In this document: piece after piece, positions 5,599 through 9,325 of the stretch | How the letters are laid out: each line of letters opens with the position of its first letter | Position numbering within the stretch: position 1 is the stretch's first letter | Source of the DNA: Actinomycetota bacterium | GTDB lineage: Bacteria; Actinomycetota; UBA4738 | Direction: 5' to 3' | DNA length: 9,325 bases | NCBI GenBank assembly: GCA_013816105.1 | Contig: JACDEY010000024.1 | Span: 1 to 9,325 of the forward strand | Position numbers and translations under genes: made by a program | Notes under the pieces: generated by a model | What the model saw: only the letters and a program-made list of their open reading frames with translations | Databases searched by the model: none | Told to the model about the DNA's origin: nothing

Positions 5599-6906
5599 CT
5601 ACCAGCTTCCCCCCGGAGAGCGGGCGAGTTTCGGCCTCAGGACGAACAGGCCCTGCTCGATGCCGCTCGCGATCACGAGGCCGCTTTCGAAGAACGGGTA
5701 GTTGCCCCACATGCCGTTGAAGGCGGCATTGTTGCTCTGCGGGTAGATGTCGAAGAAGGCCACCTCGCGGGGGCCGGGAGCGAGGATGCGAAGCCCGCCC
5801 TGATAGTTGCTCTCGTAGATGTACTGCCCCTTCACGTACAGGTTGTGATCGATGACGCCGATGGGACCTATGAAGGACGACTCCACGAACGGCGTGTCGA
5901 GGTCCTCCACGTTGAAGAAGCGTGTCTTGTAGTTGTGGCCGAAGTTCAGCTCGTCGAACTCGTCGTTCAGGACGAAAAGCCGGCTGTCCTCGGTGAGCCA
6001 TCCCTGATGCGTGTAGCCGGACTGCGCGTACGTCGTCCGGGAGACCGTCGCCGGGTCGGCGTGGTCCGTGACGTCGACGATGGTCAGCGAGTCGGTGTTC
6101 GCGGCGAAGCAGATCTCGCGACCCTGGTAGGTGGCGTCGGGACCATCGTAGAGGACGCACTGCGTCTCGTGGGTGTAGCCGTCGTCCTGGAAGCATCCGG
6201 CGAACTTGGGCCTCATCGGGTTCCGCACGTCGACGATGTGGGGGCCACCCAGGCAGGTGTTCGTTCCGACGGCGTAGGCGAAGCCCGTGTCCTCGTTCAC
6301 GTCGATCGTGTGCGAGTTGCTCATGCCGTTGTAGTGCTGGGTCTCGGAAAACGTCACCGGAGGATTGTTCACGTTTCGGAGCTGGGTCAGGTCGAAGATC
6401 TGCATTCCGTGGTTCGAAGCCTCGCTCACGATGAAGGCGTGATCGCTGTAGACGTCGACGTCGCGCCAGAGCGACGCGACCGAGTGTGCCGGGAGGTTCC
6501 CCAGGTAGACGGGAGCCGTCGGGCTGCTGATGTCGACGAAGGAGGTGCCGGTGTTGCGCCCGATGATGGCGTATTCCTTGTCCGTCTGCGGGTCGGTCCA
6601 GCCCCACAGGTCGTTCGTGTTCGCTCCGCCGCCGATCTGTGAGATGGGCAGGAACGACATCAGGTCCACCCGCTTGCAGGGATAGTTTCCGGCCATTCCG
6701 CCCTGGCAGCGTGTCAAGCCCAGCGGGGCGAGGTCCTCGACCGGCTGTCGGTCGGCCAGGAACGCGGACCGGTTCGCGAGGTCGGTCTCGTCGGGTTCCT
6801 GGGCGCCTACCCGGATCTGGCTGCCCCAGATCAGCCCCAGGGACACGAAGATCGAGAACAGGGCAAACCAGCGGGCGCTGCGGGATCGAGAGAGCTTCGC
6901 GACCAC
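5599..6906 (-). CDS. Secreted choice-of-anchor B / LVIVD-repeat protein
   Basis: A 435-residue exported protein. An N-terminal hydrophobic segment (about 13-30, after an Arg/Ser-rich N-region) ends near V-G-A (33-35) as a signal peptide or an uncleaved anchor. C-QGGMAGNYPCKRVDL (67-82) and WGWTDP (101-106) are characteristic of the choice-of-anchor B family (TIGR04312). LVIVD-type beta-propeller blades follow, at about 121-139 (FVDISSPTAPVYLG), 168-180, 222-239 (HIVDVRNPMRPKFAG), 274-291 (TIVDVTDHADP), 328-345 and 372-389. Six cysteines (C67, C77, C218, C238, C250, C266) could form disulfides outside the cell. The usual C-terminal anchor is missing: the chain stops soon after the propeller. 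The GTG start has a near-perfect GGAGGT 6 nt upstream. Function is unknown; a surface or extracellular binding propeller is a fair inference. Confidence 0.85.
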   Translation of the reverse strand: MVAKLSRSRSARWFALFSIFVSLGLIWGSQIRVGAQEPDETDLANRSAFLADRQPVEDLAPLGLTRCQGGMAGNYPCKRVDLMSFLPISQIGGGANTNDLWGWTDPQTDKEYAIIGRNTGTSFVDISSPTAPVYLGNLPAHSVASLWRDVDVYSDHAFIVSEASNHGMQIFDLTQLRNVNNPPVTFSETQHYNGMSNSHTIDVNEDTGFAYAVGTNTCLGGPHIVDVRNPMRPKFAGCFQDDGYTHETQCVLYDGPDATYQGREICFAANTDSLTIVDVTDHADPATVSRTTYAQSGYTHQGWLTEDSRLFVLNDEFDELNFGHNYKTRFFNVEDLDTPFVESSFIGPIGVIDHNLYVKGQYIYESNYQGGLRILAPGPREVAFFDIYPQSNNAAFNGMWGNYPFFESGLVIASGIEQGLFVLRPKLARSPGGSW

Positions 6907-6912
6907 GGATGT

Positions 6913-6918
6913 ACCTCC
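6913..6918 (-). promoter_or_regulatory. Strong ribosome binding site of the LVIVD gene
   Basis: Minus-strand GGAGGT with a 6-nt spacer to the GTG at 6906. This is one of the strongest such sites in the window, and it fixes a GTG rather than an ATG start. Confidence 0.75.
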
Positions 6919-6954
6919 CCTTGGACGGGTGGACAGGACGACGGGGCCAGCAGT

Positions 6955-7169
6955 CTATCGAAGCTTCGGCTTCAGCGCTTCGCGGGTGGGGGTGCTCGGC
7001 TCCATGATCACGCGCATGCCGTAGACGAAGACGATCGACCCGCCCACCCAGCCTCCGAACAGGAGCGCCACCCAGCCCAGCACCGCGACCAGCATGGCGC
7101 CGAGCGAGACCTCGTCGACGTCGTATCCGCGTCGAAGAAGGATCGCCGCGAGGAGGAAGATCAGGGTGG
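6955..7169 (-). pseudogene. DUF2231-like membrane protein, C-terminal fragment (5'-truncated)
   Basis: This minus-strand frame ends at TAG (6957-6955). It reads TLIFLLAAILLRRGYDVDE (last half of a TM helix), then a second long hydrophobic stretch GAMLVAVLGWVALLFGG and WVGGSIVFVYGMRV, then a polar tail ending in KPKLR. The order helix, LLRRG, helix, SG/GW-GG-LVY-GV resembles the C-terminal third of DUF2231 membrane proteins. I see no ATG, GTG or TTG in frame between the first helix and an upstream in-frame stop near 7318, and codons beyond about 7170 encode an unrelated Pro/Arg/Ser-rich string. The missing part would be most of the protein, with its first two or so helices. The first internal ATG (7095) would give only about 47 residues. 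It lies 48 nt upstream of the LVIVD gene on the same strand. Family assignment is by eye and moderate. Confidence 0.55.
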
Positions 7170-7175
7170 GTGCTG
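7160..7175. other. Probable rearrangement breakpoint or chimeric assembly junction
   Basis: Recognisable DUF2231-like sequence (minus strand) ends here and recognisable glycosyltransferase sequence (plus strand) begins here. Both genes are missing their N-terminal coding parts at the same point. No terminal inverted repeat, target-site duplication, transposase or tRNA end is visible at the join. Confidence 0.55.
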
Positions 7176-8237
7176 GAGGAGCGAGGGGAGCGGATCCATC
7201 CGGCCTCGCTCCAGATGGCCAGCGAGGTGGAGCACATCGACTCTGAGCAGGGCGAGCACGACCTTCACTGCTTCCAGGCGTGGCGGCGGATGGACGAGAT
7301 CCTGCTGGGCAACTTCATGCTCATCCACGACCTCGTCGCCGAAGAGGACTACGACCTGTGTATCGGAGACGAGGCCTGGGAGCTCGACTACTACCTGCAC
7401 GAGAACCCGGAGCAGAAACGGTCCGCGTACGCCTGGCTCACCGACTTCGTGGGGTGGCTCCCCATGCCCGACGGGGGAGAGCGCGAGGCGTTCCTCACCG
7501 CCGACTACAACGCCGAGATGATCGCCCACATCGCCCGGTCTCCCCGGATCCGGGATCGGGCCATCTTCGTCGGGGCGCCAGAGGACATCGTCCCCGACGC
7601 CTTTGGCCCGAACCTCCCCCTCATCCGCGAGTGGACCGAAGAGCACTACGACTTCTCCGGGGACTACATCACCGGGTTCGACCCCACCGGCGTCGCCAAC
7701 CGGACATCACTCCGGGAAGAGCTCGGTTACGCCCCGGGAGAGAGAGTCTGCATCGTCACTGTGGGAGGGTCGGGGGTGGGCGGCCATCTCCTGCGCCGGG
7801 TCATCGCCTCATTCCCCGAGGCCAAGCGTTTGGTATCGGAGCTCCGGATGCTGGTCGTAGCCGGCCCCCGGATCGACCCCCAAACCCTCCCAAGGCACGA
7901 GGGAATGGAGTTCAAGGCCTACGTGCCAGATCTCTATCGGCACCTCGCCGCCTGCGATCTTGCCGTGGTCCAGGGCGGGCTCACCACGACGATGGAGCTC
8001 ACGGCGAACAACCGTCCGTTCCTCTACTTCCCGCTACGCAATCACTTCGAGCAGAACTTCCATGTTCGGCACCGGCTGGAGCGCTACGGGGCCGGGCGGT
8101 GCCTCGACTTCGACACCAGCACGCCCGAGGTCATCGCGGAAGCCATCGCAGACGAGTTGGGGAAGCCAGTGACCTACCGGTCGGTCGATCCCCGGGCGGC
8201 CCAGCGCGTGGCCATCCGCATTGCCGAGCTCATCTGA
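7170..8237 (+). CDS. GT-B glycosyltransferase (MurG/MGT-like), apparently lacking its N-terminus
   Basis: 355 residues from the GTG at 7170. The C-terminal half has the sugar-nucleotide donor site of GT-B enzymes: VTVGGSGVGG (196-205) starting the second Rossmann domain, YVPDLYRHLAACDL (251-264), then QGGLTTTMELTA (268-279), RPFLYFPL (282-289), FEQN (293-296) and RLERYGAG (302-309). The first half has GEHDLHCFQAWRRMDEIL (28-45), IGDEAWELDYYLHENP (65-80) and TDFVGWLPMP (91-100), which belong to the acceptor-side domain. The usual opening strand and glycine-rich loop of a GT-B N-domain, probably some 60-80 residues, is absent. The GTG has no well-spaced ribosome site: AGGAGG lies 13 nt upstream. 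I therefore read it as 5'-truncated at the 7165-7172 junction. The donor and acceptor are unknown. The stop overlaps the convergent AlkA stop by 8 nt. Confidence 0.75.
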   Translation: MLEERGERIHPASLQMASEVEHIDSEQGEHDLHCFQAWRRMDEILLGNFMLIHDLVAEEDYDLCIGDEAWELDYYLHENPEQKRSAYAWLTDFVGWLPMPDGGEREAFLTADYNAEMIAHIARSPRIRDRAIFVGAPEDIVPDAFGPNLPLIREWTEEHYDFSGDYITGFDPTGVANRTSLREELGYAPGERVCIVTVGGSGVGGHLLRRVIASFPEAKRLVSELRMLVVAGPRIDPQTLPRHEGMEFKAYVPDLYRHLAACDLAVVQGGLTTTMELTANNRPFLYFPLRNHFEQNFHVRHRLERYGAGRCLDFDTSTPEVIAEAIADELGKPVTYRSVDPRAAQRVAIRIAELI

Positions 8238-9325
8238 CCAGCGGCCCAGCAGCGCCTCCTGGTGAAGCTCGAGGACGTTCCTGGAGGCCGAGCCACAGAT
8301 GGATGGCGGCCTGGGCGCGCCATGGTCGCCAGCACTCGGCCACCCTCTCGGCCTCTCGTGGCGCCACCGGCTGCCCCCCAGCGGTCGACAGCGAGCGCCG
8401 GAGTCCGAGGTCGGTCGCGGGGAAGGCATCGGATTCGCCGATACGCAGAGCGAGGTAGTGGGCGGTCCACGGACCGAGCCCCGGGATGTTCGTCACCGAC
8501 TCGATGAACTGGTTGAGCCCGCTTCCTCGGTCGAAGCGGACGGCCTGGTCGGCAACAGCTCGTGCGAACGCTCTGATAGCGGCGGCTCGGGCCGAGGTGA
8601 GACCGAGACCGCCGAGATCGGCCGTGGACAGTGCGGCCGGTGACGGGAAGAGGTGCGTCAGGCCGAGGCCCTGGAGACCCGGGACGACGGTGCCGTGCCG
8701 CTCGACCACCCGCGCCGTGATCGTCCCCGCTCCGCGCACGCTGACCTGCTGTCCGATGATGGCTCGAACGCCGGTCTCGAAGGGGTCCCAGGTGCCCGGC
8801 ACGCGAACCCCAGGACGAGCAATCATGGGCGGGCCGATGATGGGATCCGATTGGAGCTTCTCGGAAGCGGCTTCGATGTCCGCGTCGAGGTTGAAGATGC
8901 GCCGAGCGCGTTGCGCGACATGGATCAAGCCCTCCCAGTGCGGCAGGTGAGCGCGGAGCAACAGGTGATCGTGGCCACCGGATGACAGCTCGAGCACACC
9001 GGGGTCGCCGTCAATGACGACGGTTCGCTGGTAGGTGCCTCCTGAAACGGACTCGACGCCGTTGATGGCTCGAGCCTCGAAGTAGCTGAGCATCGCCTCC
9101 CAGTCGAGAGGAGGCTGAAAGGGCAGGCGCAGGGCCAGGCCGCCGTCGGCGACCAGCCGGTCGGTGGACCGGCGTCGTGCCCGGAGCTCTCTCGGCGCGG
9201 CTCGGAACAATTCACGGCAGGCGCGGTTGAGCTGTCGGACGCTCCCGAAGCCCGATGCGAACGAGATGTCCGCGATCGTCAGGTCCGTATCGTCGAGCAG
9301 TCGGCGAGCGAAGTGCGCCCGGGCC
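8230..9325 (-). CDS. alkA: Ada-type HTH / AlkA fusion, DNA-3-methyladenine glycosylase II (5' part outside window)
   Basis: 364 residues are visible; the N-terminus lies beyond the right edge. The protein starts inside an AraC-family helix-turn-helix: ARRLLDDTDLTIADISFASGF, then SVRQLNRACRELF and a P-ELR end. An AlkA N-domain follows (PFQPPLDWEAMLSYFEARA, then VESVSGGTYQRTV), and then the HhH-GPD domain. That domain shows FETGVRAIIGQQVSVRGA, the hairpin IPGLGPWTAHYLALR, the catalytic aspartate in FPATDLGLRR and ECWRPWRAQAAIHLW, all matching E. coli AlkA. The layout suggests the mycobacterial-type AdaA-AlkA fusion, which would place a methyl-accepting zinc domain in the missing part. AlkA excises 3-methyladenine and other alkylated bases. 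TTG-initiated readings from 9210 are not needed because the frame continues to the edge. Confidence 0.9.
   Translation of the reverse strand, partial: ARAHFARRLLDDTDLTIADISFASGFGSVRQLNRACRELFRAAPRELRARRRSTDRLVADGGLALRLPFQPPLDWEAMLSYFEARAINGVESVSGGTYQRTVVIDGDPGVLELSSGGHDHLLLRAHLPHWEGLIHVAQRARRIFNLDADIEAASEKLQSDPIIGPPMIARPGVRVPGTWDPFETGVRAIIGQQVSVRGAGTITARVVERHGTVVPGLQGLGLTHLFPSPAALSTADLGGLGLTSARAAAIRAFARAVADQAVRFDRGSGLNQFIESVTNIPGLGPWTAHYLALRIGESDAFPATDLGLRRSLSTAGGQPVAPREAERVAECWRPWRAQAAIHLWLGLQERPRASPGGAAGPLVR

Noticed and set aside
6959..6982. CGAAGCTTCG palindrome and nearby GCTTCG repeat as a terminator or operator
   Set aside because: It overlaps the last codons of the DUF2231-like fragment and has no T-run or partner site. 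Short palindromes of this size are expected by chance.
5582..7237. Very long open minus-strand frame continuous with the glycosylase gene (to 7237)
   Set aside because: It is a high-GC shadow. The same DNA in another minus-strand frame encodes the LVIVD protein with a strong ribosome site, and the glycosylase has its own start and GGGAG.
7161..7646. Minus-strand 161-codon open frame opposite the glycosyltransferase
   Set aside because: It is a Val/Gly/Leu-rich shadow with no recognisable domain. The plus-strand frame shows clear GT-B motifs over the same bases.

Overview
The window is GC-rich, densely packed DNA with frequent GTG starts. An MshC-like cysteine ligase (mycothiol pathway), a BcrA-type ABC exporter and an Ada-HTH/AlkA fusion of the kind known from mycobacteria all suggest a chromosomal fragment of an actinomycete, or of a poorly sampled Actinomycetota-related lineage. 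I see no rRNA, tRNA, CRISPR, insertion sequence or phage gene, and no gene-free stretch longer than about 150 bases.

Layout, left to right. (1) The first 64 codons of a minus-strand lipoprotein of the PEBP (YbhB/YbcL) family run off the left edge. Its start codon touches that of the divergent plus-strand mshC-like gene (191-1378). (2) mshC converges on, and overlaps by 8 nt, a minus-strand ABC exporter operon: ATPase (2289-3278) followed by permease (1371-2282). The ATPase ends in a long polyproline tail encoded opposite a very strong G-run tract. (3) Divergent from the exporter is a plus-strand pair: a small secreted protein (3421-3804) and a LOG/TIGR00730 Rossmann protein (3830-4615). (4) Converging on them is a minus-strand group. 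In transcription order it has a 5'-truncated DUF2231-like membrane protein (6955 to about 7169), a secreted choice-of-anchor B/LVIVD protein (5599-6906) and a HhH-GPD DNA glycosylase (4649-5581). (5) From about 7170 rightward lie a GT-B glycosyltransferase lacking its N-terminus (plus strand) and the Ada-HTH/AlkA repair protein (minus strand), which runs off the right edge.

The most noteworthy structural feature is at about 7165-7172. Two unrelated, head-to-head genes both appear to lose their N-terminal coding sequence at the same point. This looks like a rearrangement breakpoint or a chimeric assembly join, so gene-neighbourhood inferences should not be carried across it. No clearly new multi-gene system is visible. 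The points worth a second look are this junction, the MshC/CysRS hybrid signature, the polyproline/G-run end of the ATPase, the overlapping divergent starts at the left edge and the glycosylase that lacks a lyase lysine.
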